Assembly (NCBI RefSeq): GCF_005491705.1
Contig: NZ_CP028092.1
Coordinates: 1,178,001-1,242,000 of the forward strand
Direction of reading: 5' to 3'
DNA: 64,000 nucleotides
DNA from: Pontibacter sp. SGAir0037
Lineage (GTDB): Bacteria > Bacteroidota > Bacteroidia > Cytophagales > Hymenobacteraceae
A program made the translations under genes and the position numbers. Position 1 is the first letter of the stretch. Each line of letters starts with the position of its first letter. The notes beneath the pieces are model-generated. The model was given only the letters and a program-made list of their open reading frames with translations, ran no database searches and had not been told where the DNA came from. Shown in pieces: positions 1 through 9,546 of the stretch.

Positions 1-3000
1 CCGGTTTCTGGAAAGATATGATCAATAACATCAATGGCCTGGTGGATTCCATTGCTGTTCCGGTACTCGAGGTGGGTAAAGTACTGAAGAATATTTCCAG
101 GGGTAACCTGGACGAAACATTCCAGATTCCTGTTTCGGGTGACTTTAAAGTGATGGCCGAAACCATTAACCGCACGATTGATAACCTGAACCTGTTTGCC
201 GGTGAGGTAACCCGTGTGGCACTCGAAGTGGGTACCGAGGGTAAATTGGGCGGACAGGCATCTGTGCCAAACGTGGCCGGTGTCTGGAAAGATCTGACCG
301 ACAACGTGAACACCATGGCCAGCAACCTGACCCTGCAGGTGCGCGATATTGCGAAAGTGGCGATTGGTGTGGCTCAGGGTAACCTGACCCAGAAAGTATC
401 TGTGGACGTGCGTGGTGAGTTTGAGCAGTTGAAGGATAACGTGAACCAGATGGTGGACTCGCTCAACATTTTTGCTGACGAGGTAACCCGTGTGGCCCGT
501 GAAGTGGGTACAGAGGGTAGGTTGGGCGGCCAGGCGAAAGTGCCGAATGTGGCCGGTGTTTGGAAAGGCCTGACCGACAACGTAAACACCATGGCCAGCA
601 ACCTGACGTCTCAGATGCGCGACATTGCCAACGTGGCAACCGCGGTGGCGAAAGGAGACTTAACACAAAAAATTACTGTAAATGTAAAAGGTGAGATTGC
701 CGAGCTGAAGGATATCCTGAATGCGATGGTGGACTCGCTTAATATTTTTGCCGGTGAGGTAACCCGCGTGGCACGTGAGGTAGGTACCGAAGGGAAGCTG
801 GGGGGACAGGCCAATGTACCTCGTGTAGAAGGAACCTGGAAAGAACTTACTGACAATGTAAACCTGATGACCAGCAACCTGACCTCGCAGGTGCGCGACA
901 TTGCTAACGTAGCAACGGCTGTGGCGAAAGGCGACCTGACACAGAAAGTATCTGTTGATGTGAAGGGGGAACTGGGTGATCTAAAAGATATATTAAATGC
1001 GATGGTGGACAGGCTGAACGTGTTTGGCGCGGAAGTAACGCGTGTGGCACGTGAGGTAGGCACCGAAGGTATATTGGGTGGTCAGGCAAATGTGCCGAAT
1101 GTAGCCGGTATCTGGAAAGAACTAACAGATAACGTGAACTACATGGCCAGCAACCTGACGGCCCAGATGCGTGACATCGCTAATGTGGCAACAGCAGTAG
1201 CGAAAGGCGACTTAACACAGAAAATTACTGTAAATGTGCGTGGTGAGCTGGCTGAGCTGAAGGTGAACATTAACCAGATGGTGGACTCGCTCAACATCTT
1301 CTCCGACGAGGTAACGCGTGTGGCCCGTGAAGTGGGTACCGAGGGTAAACTGGGCGGACAGGCAACAGTGCCGAACGTGGGAGGTGTTTGGAAAGACCTG
1401 ACCGACAACGTAAACACCATGGCCAGTAACCTGACGGCGCAGATGCGTGACATTGCCAACGTGGCAACGGCAGTGGCCCAGGGCGACCTGACTCAGAAGA
1501 TCACAGTAGATGTGAAAGGTGAGCTGATGGATCTGAAAGAGAACCTGAACCAAATGGTGGACTCGCTCAACATCTTTGCCGGTGAGGTAACCCGCGTGGC
1601 CCGTGAAGTGGGTACTGAGGGTAAACTGGGCGGCCAGGCGGTGGTGCCGAATGTTGGTGGTGTTTGGAAAGATCTGACTGACAATGTTAACTCCATGGCG
1701 GGTAACCTTACCTCTCAGGTACGTGACATTGCCAACGTGGCAACGGCGGTGGCGCAGGGCGACCTGACCCAGAAGATCAATGTGGATGTGAAAGGTGAGA
1801 TGCTGTCCCTGAAGGAGAACCTGAACCAGATGGTGGACTCGCTCAACATCTTTGCCGGTGAGGTAACCCGTGTGGCCCGTGAAGTGGGTACTGAGGGTAA
1901 GCTGGGCGGACAGGCGGTGGTGCCAAACGTAGCCGGTACCTGGAAATCGCTTACTGATAATGTGAATACCATGGCCTCTAACCTGACCCTGCAGGTGCGT
2001 GATATTGCTAACGTAGCAACGGCAGTGGCGAAAGGTGATTTAAGGCAGAAAATAACGGTAGATGTGAAAGGTGAGCTCCTTGATCTGAAAGAGAACCTGA
2101 ACCAGATGGTGGACTCGCTCAACATATTTGCTGATGAAGTAACAAGAGTGGCCCGTGAAGTGGGTACAGAAGGTAAGCTGGGCGGTCAGGCAAACGTGCC
2201 GAAAGTACGTGGTACCTGGAAAGAGCTGACCGATAATGTAAACACCATGGCCAGCAACCTGACTTACCAGGTGCGTGATATTGCCAAAGTAGCTACAGCT
2301 ATAGCGAAAGGCGATCTGACCCAGAAAGTGTCCGTGGATGTAAAAGGAGAGTTGGGTGAACTGAAGGAGAATATCAACCAGCTGGTTGATTACCTGAATG
2401 TGTTTGCCGGTGAGGTAACTCGTGTGGCACTTGAAGTGGGTACCGAGGGTAAGTTGGGCGGACAAGCCAATGTACCGAGTGTGGCCGGTGTCTGGAAAGA
2501 CCTGACCGATAACGTAAACACCATGGCGTCTAACCTGACAACACAGGTAAGAGGTATCGTAAATGTAGTAACAGCAGTATCGAAAGGTGACCTGACGCAG
2601 AAACTGAAACTGGAAGCGAAAGGCGAAGTTGCGGAGCTGGCCGAGACGATCAACACCATGGTGATTGACCTGAACCGACTAGCCGGAGAGGTAAGCCGTG
2701 TGGCCAGAGTAGCAGGTGTGGAAGGTAAGCTGACAGAGCGTGCTACTTTACAAGGAGTGGGCGGCAGTTGGAAAGAACTGGTAGATACCCTTAACGACCT
2801 GCTTGAGTCGATTGTAACGCCAGTACTGGAAGTTTCCCGCGTAGTGCGTGCCATTTCTGAAGGTGATCTTACGCAGAAAGTGGAGGCCCATACAGCCGGT
2901 GATATTCTGGATATGGCCAACGCCCTGAACCTGGCAGTAGATAACCTGAATGCCCTGCTGGGTGAAATCAATGATTCTTCGCTGGTAGTAGGTAGCTCTT

Positions 3001-4019
3001 CTGAAGAAATGGCCGGCAAAGGTCTGGAAATGAACCGAGTAACGCTGGATGTGGCCCTTGCAATGCAACAAATGGCTGAAGGTGCACAAAACCAAGCGCT
3101 TAAAACGGATCAGGCCTTTAAGCTGATAGAAGAGATCATGAAAGCAACTAAAGAAACGGCCAACCGTGCTGAAGTTGTGAACAAATCAGCTTTACTGGGT
3201 GAGGAAACCTCGCAGTTAGGTCTTAAAACAGTGGCGGAAGTGGTGAAGAACATGGAAGAAATTTCCAGCTCTGCAGCCCTTACTTCTAAAACTATTGAGG
3301 TACTAAGTGCCCGTTCTCAGGAAATATCGAAATCATTGGGTGTAATCACCGACATTGCTGCCCAGACTAACCTGCTTGCTTTGAATGCTGCCATTGAGGC
3401 GGCCAGAGCAGGTGAGGCCGGTAGAGGTTTTGCGGTGGTTGCCGAAGAGATCAGGAAACTGGCCGAAGGATCACGTAAGTCGGCAAATGAAATATCTACA
3501 CTGGTAGACGATGTGAAGAAAGATACTGCCTCTGCCGCGACAGCGATCTCTACCATGGAAGGCCGTGTATTGAAAGGTAAGAATGCAACTTTTGAAGCTT
3601 CCGGAGCCTTTAAAAACATTGCGGCATCAAGTGGTGAAACACTTCGTACAGCCCAGGATATCTTAACGGCAACAGAAGTACAGAAGTCTTCTATTGGCGA
3701 CGTTGTGAAATACGTGGAAGAAGTGGTAGCCATTGCCGAGCAGACCGCTTCGGGTACACAGCAGGTAGCAAGTACAGCTAAGCAGCTGTCGGCTTCGATG
3801 CAGGAACTTACCTCTTCTTCTCAGAACCTGAACGACATTGCGGCCGACCTGCAGATCAGTATCTCTGCCTTTAAACTTATTGATGGAAACCTTGTTTTCA
3901 GCAATGGCAATAACCGCAGGCTTACTTCTATTCCCAGCCGCAACGCTGTAAAGCAGCTGACAGGCAATAGCAGACAAGCAACCGGTAATGGCAAATCTGG
4001 AGATAACAAGCTGAGATAA
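1..4019 (+). CDS. poly-HAMP methyl-accepting chemotaxis protein (5' partial)
   Basis: The reading frame is open to the left edge (codons before the ATG at 18 encode GFWKD, matching the repeat consensus), so the true start lies upstream. The visible 1,338 or so residues are an array of HAMP-type units 92 residues apart, each with the signature [12 protein letters not shown] followed by [16 protein letters not shown]; nine are near-identical and a tenth (about residues 895-930) is degenerate. The C-terminal 350 residues are a methyl-accepting signalling domain with the hairpin tip core [20 protein letters not shown] (about residues 1113-1132), which binds CheW and CheA. No membrane segment is visible, but one may lie upstream. 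The 92-residue unit is the type known from fungal group III (Nik1/Os-1) histidine kinases; here the output is a chemoreceptor domain. It heads an operon with cheW-cheY-cheB-cheA-cheC. Confidence 0.93.
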   Translation, partial: GFWKDMINNINGLVDSIAVPVLEVGKVLKNISRGNLDETFQIPVSGDFKVMAETINRTIDNLNLFAGEVTRVALEVGTEGKLGGQASVPNVAGVWKDLTDNVNTMASNLTLQVRDIAKVAIGVAQGNLTQKVSVDVRGEFEQLKDNVNQMVDSLNIFADEVTRVAREVGTEGRLGGQAKVPNVAGVWKGLTDNVNTMASNLTSQMRDIANVATAVAKGDLTQKITVNVKGEIAELKDILNAMVDSLNIFAGEVTRVAREVGTEGKLGGQANVPRVEGTWKELTDNVNLMTSNLTSQVRDIANVATAVAKGDLTQKVSVDVKGELGDLKDILNAMVDRLNVFGAEVTRVAREVGTEGILGGQANVPNVAGIWKELTDNVNYMASNLTAQMRDIANVATAVAKGDLTQKITVNVRGELAELKVNINQMVDSLNIFSDEVTRVAREVGTEGKLGGQATVPNVGGVWKDLTDNVNTMASNLTAQMRDIANVATAVAQGDLTQKITVDVKGELMDLKENLNQMVDSLNIFAGEVTRVAREVGTEGKLGGQAVVPNVGGVWKDLTDNVNSMAGNLTSQVRDIANVATAVAQGDLTQKINVDVKGEMLSLKENLNQMVDSLNIFAGEVTRVAREVGTEGKLGGQAVVPNVAGTWKSLTDNVNTMASNLTLQVRDIANVATAVAKGDLRQKITVDVKGELLDLKENLNQMVDSLNIFADEVTRVAREVGTEGKLGGQANVPKVRGTWKELTDNVNTMASNLTYQVRDIAKVATAIAKGDLTQKVSVDVKGELGELKENINQLVDYLNVFAGEVTRVALEVGTEGKLGGQANVPSVAGVWKDLTDNVNTMASNLTTQVRGIVNVVTAVSKGDLTQKLKLEAKGEVAELAETINTMVIDLNRLAGEVSRVARVAGVEGKLTERATLQGVGGSWKELVDTLNDLLESIVTPVLEVSRVVRAISEGDLTQKVEAHTAGDILDMANALNLAVDNLNALLGEINDSSLVVGSSSEEMAGKGLEMNRVTLDVALAMQQMAEGAQNQALKTDQAFKLIEEIMKATKETANRAEVVNKSALLGEETSQLGLKTVAEVVKNMEEISSSAALTSKTIEVLSARSQEISKSLGVITDIAAQTNLLALNAAIEAARAGEAGRGFAVVAEEIRKLAEGSRKSANEISTLVDDVKKDTASAATAISTMEGRVLKGKNATFEASGAFKNIAASSGETLRTAQDILTATEVQKSSIGDVVKYVEEVVAIAEQTASGTQQVASTAKQLSASMQELTSSSQNLNDIAADLQISISAFKLIDGNLVFSNGNNRRLTSIPSRNAVKQLTGNSRQATGNGKSGDNKLR
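216..2830 (+). repeat. 276-bp in-frame tandem repeat array encoding HAMP units
   Basis: The motif beginning GTGGC(A/C)C recurs exactly every 276 bp at 216, 492, 768, 1044, 1320, 1596, 1872, 2148 and 2424, with a diverged tenth copy at 2700. Copies share long stretches with only synonymous changes, for example around 1554 and 1830. This points to recent duplication or gene conversion. Confidence 0.95.
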
Positions 4020-4031
4020 TATTTCTGGCGG

Positions 4032-4604
4032 ATGAAAAAGGAGAAAGAAAAAGCGACAGAAGAAGAGCCGGTGGTAGATACTGCCATTGCGCTCACTTCT
4101 AAAGAAAAGGAAGTAGAGACGAAAAAGCATGTTGTGGAAGAAATGGTCCACATCATTGTCTTTAAGCTCGGAGCCGAAGAATACGCTATCCGGATAGAGC
4201 AGGTGCGGGAGGTAACGGTAACTCCAGGTATTACCCGAATGCCCCGCACGCCGCACTTCATTAAGGGTGTAGCCAATGTTCGCGGCGATATTATTGCCAT
4301 TATGGATCTGGAGGAACGGTTTGGCATAAGACCTGTTGCAGAAGAAGGAGTACTCGCCTCCAACACCACTTATACCCTGGTAATTGAAGCCAAAGAATAC
4401 AGTATTGGGGTAGTAGTAAAAGAGGTGCCTCAGTCTATGAACATTGGCTCTTCCAAAATCGACAGATCACCTGCTTTTCTGCAGGATATCAATGTCAATG
4501 AAAACTATATTGAAGGTATTGCCAAAGTAGACAACCGCCTGATTATTATCCTGGATATGTACAAAATACTTACCCATGATGAGATAAAAGAGCTGGCAGG
4601 ATAA
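4032..4604 (+). CDS. cheW: CheW-like chemotaxis adaptor
   Basis: This 190-residue protein bridges chemoreceptors and CheA. The CheW/SH3-like domain spans about residues 40-188, with the family hallmarks FKLGAEEYAIRIEQVREV, TRMPRTPHFIKGVANVRG and, near the C terminus, VEGIAKVDNRLIIILD-like sequence. The first 40 residues are a charged extension (Lys/Glu rich) longer than in a minimal CheW, perhaps a flexible linker. It starts 12 nt after the receptor stop and is followed 33 nt later by cheY, so co-transcription is likely. It could in principle be a CheV-like coupling protein, but no receiver domain is present. Confidence 0.93.
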   Translation: MKKEKEKATEEEPVVDTAIALTSKEKEVETKKHVVEEMVHIIVFKLGAEEYAIRIEQVREVTVTPGITRMPRTPHFIKGVANVRGDIIAIMDLEERFGIRPVAEEGVLASNTTYTLVIEAKEYSIGVVVKEVPQSMNIGSSKIDRSPAFLQDINVNENYIEGIAKVDNRLIIILDMYKILTHDEIKELAG

Positions 4605-4637
4605 AAAAGACACATTTAAAGTATCAACTCCATATAT

Positions 4638-5015
4638 ATGAAAAGAATACTGATTGTAGATGATTCTTTCTACATGCGCACTATGTTGAAGAACATGCTG
4701 ACTGATGCAGGTTACGAAGTGGTAGGCGAAGCTCCGAACGGACAAACAGCGCTGGAACTGGCAAAAGAAACAAAACCTGATTTAATTACACTGGATGTTA
4801 TCTTGCCTGATAATACAGGTCTCGACGTACTGAAAGGTATTAAAGGTGAGCAGCCAGACATGAAAGTAATTATCGTAAGTGCTGTCGGCCAGGAGGTGAT
4901 CGTGAACGAAGCAATGGAATATGGTGCCCAATCCTATATTGTAAAGCCTTTTTCAGAAGAAAAGGTACTGGAAGTAGTCAGTAAAGTATTGGCTGAAGAA
5001 CCTAAAAGCGAATAA
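4638..5015 (+). CDS. cheY: CheY-like single-domain response regulator
   Basis: This 125-residue protein is a lone receiver domain. The acidic pair is in ILIVDDSFYMR near the N terminus, the phospho-acceptor Asp is in ITLDVILPDNTG (about residue 53), and the conserved Lys is in SYIVKPF (about residue 103). It is expected to be phosphorylated by the CheA encoded downstream and to act on a motility apparatus or other output. No flagellar genes are in the window, and Bacteroidota commonly glide or use type IV pili, so the output target is open. The CheC encoded at the end of the operon would dephosphorylate it. Confidence 0.92.
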   Translation: MKRILIVDDSFYMRTMLKNMLTDAGYEVVGEAPNGQTALELAKETKPDLITLDVILPDNTGLDVLKGIKGEQPDMKVIIVSAVGQEVIVNEAMEYGAQSYIVKPFSEEKVLEVVSKVLAEEPKSE

Positions 5016-5045
5016 TCCGGCTTCAGTTTTTCAGGAGTAAATTTT

Positions 5046-5061
5046 GGAGGGAAGGTTAGTG
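5046..5061 (+). promoter_or_regulatory. Shine-Dalgarno and GTG start of cheB
   Basis: GGAGGG at 5046-5051 followed after 7 nt by GTG (5059-5061). This is unusually strong for a Bacteroidota gene and argues against the in-frame TTG at 5044, which lies at the edge of the ribosome-binding sequence. Confidence 0.65.
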
Positions 5062-6168
5062 CAAGAGCAGGCGAGTATTTTAAATGTTTTAATAGCAGAT
5101 AAATCAAGCTACGGGAGGTTGGTGTTAGAAGATATCCTTGGCTCTCAGAATGATATCCGGGTAGTAGGGGCAGTAGCTGACGGAGAGGCCTTACTGGCAA
5201 AGTTAAGCCTTGTCCGGACAGATGTTGCAATTATTGATATGGATATGCCCGGTAGTAATTGCTTGACTACCCTGGAAAAGGTGTTTAACCTGTTTACTAC
5301 CCCTGTACTTTTACTGGTAGATGAACATAAACTGACGCTGGAGCTGGTACAGCAGGTGATACAATTAGGTGTGTATGCCCTGATCGTAAAGCCTGGTGTT
5401 TTCAGACCAAACTACAGGTCTATACAGGATGAGGTACTCCGGAAAGTAAAGGCTGTTCGGCATTCTGAGCAACGGGATATGCAGGTGGTTATGCAGCATT
5501 TGCTGCAGGAAGCCCGCTTAACCGTAAAAGAAGCCAAGCATAGGGCAGGTGCAGTAGATACTGTATTTGTTATTGGCGCCTCTACCGGAGGCACCCAGGC
5601 AATAGAGGCTATTGTGAAGCACCTAAAGCCGGATTTAAAGGCAGCTGTTCTGATTGCAGTTCACCTGCCTGCTCAGTTTACAAAATCTTTCACCAGGCGA
5701 CTGCAGGAGCTTACGCCATTGAGTGTGATGGAGGGAAAGGCTGGCATGAGCCTGAAGGCAGGTAAAATAATAGTGGCACCGGGCGGCCGCAATATGGTGA
5801 TGCAGTCTGTGATGGGTAGTAAAGCGAACTTGAAGGTTGGTTTTACGCATGAGCCCACCGTAGCAGAAGACCAGCCATCAGTTGACTTGCTGATGAAGTC
5901 TGTAGCTGAGAGTGCTGTTAAAAACGTAATAGGCGTAATTTTAACAGGTATGGGGAAAGACGGTACCTTAGGTGCCAGCCTGATCCGGAAAAGAGGCGGG
6001 CTTATCATAGCCCAGGACGAAGCATCATCAGCTATTTTCGGTATGGCCAAATCGGCTATAGAGGGTGGCTATATACATAAAGTATTGTCACTGTCTGAAA
6101 TACCAGGTTTTATAAATAATTATCAGGCACCGCTGCATGAGGTCAGTTTAACTGGCGGCATTAGATGA
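5059..6168 (+). CDS. cheB: CheB-like protein-glutamate methylesterase
   Basis: The protein has a receiver domain (about residues 8-125) and a CheB methylesterase domain (about 175-355). The esterase triad is visible: Ser in GASTGG, His in AVHLP and Asp in GMGKDG. It would remove methyl groups from the upstream receptor. The frame is open to a TTG at 5044, but a GGAGGG Shine-Dalgarno at 5046-5051 sits 7 nt before a GTG at 5059, which I take as the start. The receiver is atypical: the acidic pair is reduced to one Asp (LIADKS) and the usual Thr/Ser is Val (LLLVDEH), although the phospho-acceptor Asp (IIDMDMPG) and Lys (IVKPG) remain. It overlaps cheA by ATGA. Confidence 0.9.
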   Translation: MQEQASILNVLIADKSSYGRLVLEDILGSQNDIRVVGAVADGEALLAKLSLVRTDVAIIDMDMPGSNCLTTLEKVFNLFTTPVLLLVDEHKLTLELVQQVIQLGVYALIVKPGVFRPNYRSIQDEVLRKVKAVRHSEQRDMQVVMQHLLQEARLTVKEAKHRAGAVDTVFVIGASTGGTQAIEAIVKHLKPDLKAAVLIAVHLPAQFTKSFTRRLQELTPLSVMEGKAGMSLKAGKIIVAPGGRNMVMQSVMGSKANLKVGFTHEPTVAEDQPSVDLLMKSVAESAVKNVIGVILTGMGKDGTLGASLIRKRGGLIIAQDEASSAIFGMAKSAIEGGYIHKVLSLSEIPGFINNYQAPLHEVSLTGGIR

Positions 6169-7835
6169 AATCGAGAGAACAGGAATATAAAGAAATATTT
6201 TTAGCTGAGGCGCTGGAGTACTTTGATGCCCTGAACAGGCATATCAGCGAGTTAGAGCGAAAGCCGCAGAACGATCAAACCCTGGCGGAGATATTCCGTT
6301 TGCTTCATAACCTGAAAGCGAATGCAAAAGCTATTGGCTATCTGCAAATCTCTGATCTGTCGCACAAGCTGGAAACAGCGTTCAGCCTGATCCGGAACAA
6401 AGAGCTTAGTTTTAGCGACGAAGTTGTAACCGTACTATTTGATGGTATAGACCTGCTGGGGGAGCTGATCTTTAATATAGATAATCCCGACTATGGCAAT
6501 CCGGACCCAGTGCTGCTGCGCAACCTGGATATTATAGTTGATAGTCTGTCGGACAGCACCATTGAACTGGCGAAGGTTCAGAAGTATAATACTACTAAAA
6601 ACCTTTCGCTTTCAGAGCTGGTTTATATTCAGATCAAAAAGCTGGACCACCTCATGAACCTGGTGGGTGAGCTGATGATCGACCGCGACCGTATCCTTTC
6701 GATCAGCCGCGACCTGAATAATGATGAGCTAAAAAATGTAAGTTCACACCTGTACCGTATTACGGAAGATCTGCAGTACAGCGTGATGGATGCACGGCTG
6801 GTTAGTGTTGGATCACTGTTTAACAAGTTTCCGAGAATTGTCCGGGATGTGGCCACCGCCGAGAAAAAGGAGGTGGATCTGGAGCTGGCGGGGCAGGATA
6901 TCCAGATAGACCGGAATATTCTGCAGATTATTACCGATTCGCTGTTGCACCTGGTCCGGAATGCGATTACCCACGGCATAGAGAAGCCGGAAGACCGTGA
7001 GAAGAAAGGAAAGCCAAAGGCAGGCCAGTTAGCGTTAACGGCCCGCAACGATCGCGACAATGTAATCATTAAGCTGATCGATGATGGCAAAGGCATTGAT
7101 CTGAAGCAGGTGAAAAGGGCTGCCGTAGACAGGCAAATGGTAGCAGCAGATGTGGTGAACGATCTGTCTGACACAGAAATTTTTTCTTTTCTGTTCGAAC
7201 CCGGTTTTTCGTTAGCGAAAGAAGTAACCGAGTTTTCAGGAAGGGGTGTAGGCCTGGATGTCGTAAAAAATGCCATCGACTCGATAGGTGGCAGAATTTA
7301 TGTAGACTCTGCAAAGGGAAAGGGTACTACGTTTACCATGCAGTTACCTACTTCGATTGCGGTAAAAGGAGCATTGCTTTTTGAAGTAGATGAGATTTTT
7401 TATGCTATTCCGCTGATGCATACAGAATCTGTGATAGCACTGGACAAAGATGAGCTGCACGAAGTGGGAGATGTATTAGTAGCCGAGGTTAAAGGTGAGA
7501 CCGTAACGATCATCTACCTGAATGAGCTGCTGAATGCAGATATGACCACGATGCACCTCGGAAATAAAACCAAGCTGAGAGGGCAGGTGCAGAACATTGT
7601 GATTGTATCGTACAATAACAGGAAGCTCGGCTTAATTGTAGATAAGTTTTACAGGCAGCAGGATATTGTTGTAAAGCCCCTGAGCAAACCCCTGGATACA
7701 ATCGATATTTACGGCGGAGTAACATTATTAGGAACAGGCAAAGTGTGCCTGGTATTAGATGTGCCTGCAATCACACGCTTTTTTATTAGCAGGAGGCAGG
7801 AAGCAGGTACAAAACATAATAATCTACTAACATGA
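6165..7835 (+). CDS. cheA: CheA-like chemotaxis histidine kinase
   Basis: This 556-residue kinase has an N-terminal HPt domain (about 5-105) with the phospho-accepting His48 in LLHNLKANAKAIGY, a dimerisation helix pair (about 145-210, ELVYIQIKKLDHLMNLVGEL), a HATPase domain (about 215-395: N-box LVRNAITHGIEKP, G boxes DDGKGID and GRGVGLDVVKN), and a C-terminal CheW-like regulatory domain (about 400-540). No separate P2 CheY-docking domain is evident between HPt and dimerisation domains, so it is shorter than E. coli CheA (654 residues). It overlaps cheB upstream and cheC downstream by ATGA, indicating translational coupling. Confidence 0.93.
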   Translation: MKSREQEYKEIFLAEALEYFDALNRHISELERKPQNDQTLAEIFRLLHNLKANAKAIGYLQISDLSHKLETAFSLIRNKELSFSDEVVTVLFDGIDLLGELIFNIDNPDYGNPDPVLLRNLDIIVDSLSDSTIELAKVQKYNTTKNLSLSELVYIQIKKLDHLMNLVGELMIDRDRILSISRDLNNDELKNVSSHLYRITEDLQYSVMDARLVSVGSLFNKFPRIVRDVATAEKKEVDLELAGQDIQIDRNILQIITDSLLHLVRNAITHGIEKPEDREKKGKPKAGQLALTARNDRDNVIIKLIDDGKGIDLKQVKRAAVDRQMVAADVVNDLSDTEIFSFLFEPGFSLAKEVTEFSGRGVGLDVVKNAIDSIGGRIYVDSAKGKGTTFTMQLPTSIAVKGALLFEVDEIFYAIPLMHTESVIALDKDELHEVGDVLVAEVKGETVTIIYLNELLNADMTTMHLGNKTKLRGQVQNIVIVSYNNRKLGLIVDKFYRQQDIVVKPLSKPLDTIDIYGGVTLLGTGKVCLVLDVPAITRFFISRRQEAGTKHNNLLT

Positions 7836-8485
7836 CAACTATGATGGAGCCTCATGTGACTGAATTGGAGCGGGATATCATTAAAGAAATCCTCAACATC
7901 GGCTTGGCCAGAGCTGCAGATTCTTTTGCTGTAATAGCTAAAGACAGGGTTTTACTTAAAGTGCCTGATATCCAGCTTATCGAAGTGAAAGATCTGATTC
8001 AGCTTGTAACCAAGTATGAAGACACACATGTAATTATACAGTCTGATATAAAAGGCGATTTTAACGGCGCTACGCTGATGCTTTTTTCCGATGACCATAT
8101 AAAAATGCTTTCTGAGGTATGCCTGAACATGGTGGAGGTGCAGCAGGGGGTAATGAGTGTGATGCAGGAGTCTCTTTTGCTGGAAATAAGCAATATTATT
8201 ACTGGAGCCCTGGTTACCCAGCTAGCCAATATATTGAAATCAAGCATCTACGGATCACCGCCAAAGGCCCCTAAAAATCATATTGCGGAATCGCTGAAGG
8301 ATATACTGGTACAGCATCCGCTTTTCCAGCCGCTGGTTTTCACAGTTCTTACCCAATTCACCCATAACTCTAAAAAAGTTGAATTGCCGCTGCTGCTCTT
8401 TTTCGACACCAATACCCTGCTAAAAATCCTGGATATTATCAGGACTTTTAGCATCGATAAGAAAAACATGATGGAAAGCGATTGA
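7832..8485 (+). CDS. cheC: CheC-family CheY-P phosphatase
   Basis: This 217-residue protein belongs to the CheC/CheX/FliY phosphatase group. Two complete copies of the catalytic pattern [D/S]-x3-E-x2-N-x22-P are visible: Asp15/Glu19/Asn22/Pro45 and Ser114/Glu118/Asn121/Pro144. Glu and Asn are the catalytic residues in CheC and CheX. Two intact sites suggest an active CheY-P phosphatase. No CheD partner is encoded in the window. The ATG overlaps the cheA stop (ATGA), and the gene ends at a strong terminator, closing the operon. Confidence 0.85.
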   Translation: MTTMMEPHVTELERDIIKEILNIGLARAADSFAVIAKDRVLLKVPDIQLIEVKDLIQLVTKYEDTHVIIQSDIKGDFNGATLMLFSDDHIKMLSEVCLNMVEVQQGVMSVMQESLLLEISNIITGALVTQLANILKSSIYGSPPKAPKNHIAESLKDILVQHPLFQPLVFTVLTQFTHNSKKVELPLLLFFDTNTLLKILDIIRTFSIDKKNMMESD

Positions 8486-8530
8486 GTATAAGGGCTACAT
8501 AAACCAGGTTTTTGTAGCCCTTATACTTTT
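8485..8530 (+). terminator. intrinsic terminator after the che operon
   Basis: A perfect 15-bp stem (8485-8499 with 8513-8527), 13-nt loop, then a short T run. The left arm begins at the cheC stop codon. The next gene begins only about 20 nt after the hairpin, so partial read-through could feed it. Confidence 0.88.
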
Positions 8531-8546
8531 AATATAGAACTTTTAA

Positions 8547-9386
8547 TTGTCTGACATTACCTTGCCATCAACACCAAACAAATTAAGCAGATATGAGATT
8601 ACCGGGTATATACTGATTGCTGCGGGAGCTATTGTATTATTCTGGGGCATTATAATGTTTGATCTTGTCACGCTGATCGCTACAGGGGCAAACGAAGAGG
8701 TTGGTATTGTTTTTGGTGAATTCGGAGAGTTTATCGGCGGAATTGTAGGCTCGTTGTGGGCATTGGCAGGCGTATTCCTCTTCTTTGCCACCCTTACTTA
8801 TCAGAAGCGGGAATTTGAGCTACAGCGCATAGAACTGCATAAAACACAGAAGATCTTTCAGCAACAGAATTTCTCAACCCTTTACATCAGCTTTTTAAAC
8901 AAGCACAACGATATTATTAATTCGCTCACAGCCTACGACATCAATAAGAGCGAATGGTCCGGCACCAATTTCTTTGTTTTCTTCCAGGAAAAAGTTCTTT
9001 CCTCGTTCACGCAGAAAGTGAGAACGAAGGAGGAAAGCGCTAAAACTCCGGAGCTGCTTCATAGCTTTTTCAAAGACTACTTTATCTACCATTTCAGTTT
9101 CTACCAGACCAGCCTGAACCCTTACCTGAAAAACCTGAGTGTTCTGATTAAGCTCATACAGCGTTACCGTGCCGAGACCCAAGATGCCGGAGAATACTAC
9201 AGTTTTATAACCAAAGCTGGCTTTACACAGTCTGAATTGTTTCTTATTTACCATGTTGCGCGGTATCAACTGCTGGTAGAATTCCATAACATCGACCATG
9301 CCTTTGATGTGTTTGAAGACCTGAAGGATGAGCTAAAGGTTGATAGGATTGTGCAGCAAGAACTAAACGATGAAAATTACCTGTAA
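8547..9386 (+). CDS. putative phage abortive infection (putAbiC-like) membrane protein
   Basis: Two N-terminal membrane helices (about residues 17-44 and 68-88) are followed by a charged amphipathic helix rich in Arg/Glu/Gln (YQKREFELQRIELHKTQ) and a soluble domain opening with QQNFSTLYISFLNKHNDIIN. This order, two helices then a heptad-like linker then an FxxLLxxHNxI-type segment, matches my memory of the putAbiC family (PF16872), annotated as putative phage abortive infection proteins. The biochemical activity is unknown. An in-frame stop at 8544 means the start must be TTG at 8547 or TTG at 8562; no ATG precedes the first helix. There are no neighbouring defence genes on either side, so a defence role is inference. 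Confidence 0.62.
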   Translation: MSDITLPSTPNKLSRYEITGYILIAAGAIVLFWGIIMFDLVTLIATGANEEVGIVFGEFGEFIGGIVGSLWALAGVFLFFATLTYQKREFELQRIELHKTQKIFQQQNFSTLYISFLNKHNDIINSLTAYDINKSEWSGTNFFVFFQEKVLSSFTQKVRTKEESAKTPELLHSFFKDYFIYHFSFYQTSLNPYLKNLSVLIKLIQRYRAETQDAGEYYSFITKAGFTQSELFLIYHVARYQLLVEFHNIDHAFDVFEDLKDELKVDRIVQQELNDENYL

Positions 9387-9546
9387 GCGCAAAAACAGGG
9401 AATGGGCATTGTTATCAATTTTATAAAAATATAAGCTATTGATTCATAACTTAATACAGCTGTGTTCCGTTGGTTCTAATTTGATTATAGGTATTGTTTT
9501 TGTTTTTTTGCGCTCACAAAATCTTTTTTCCACTTATAAGTACTGA

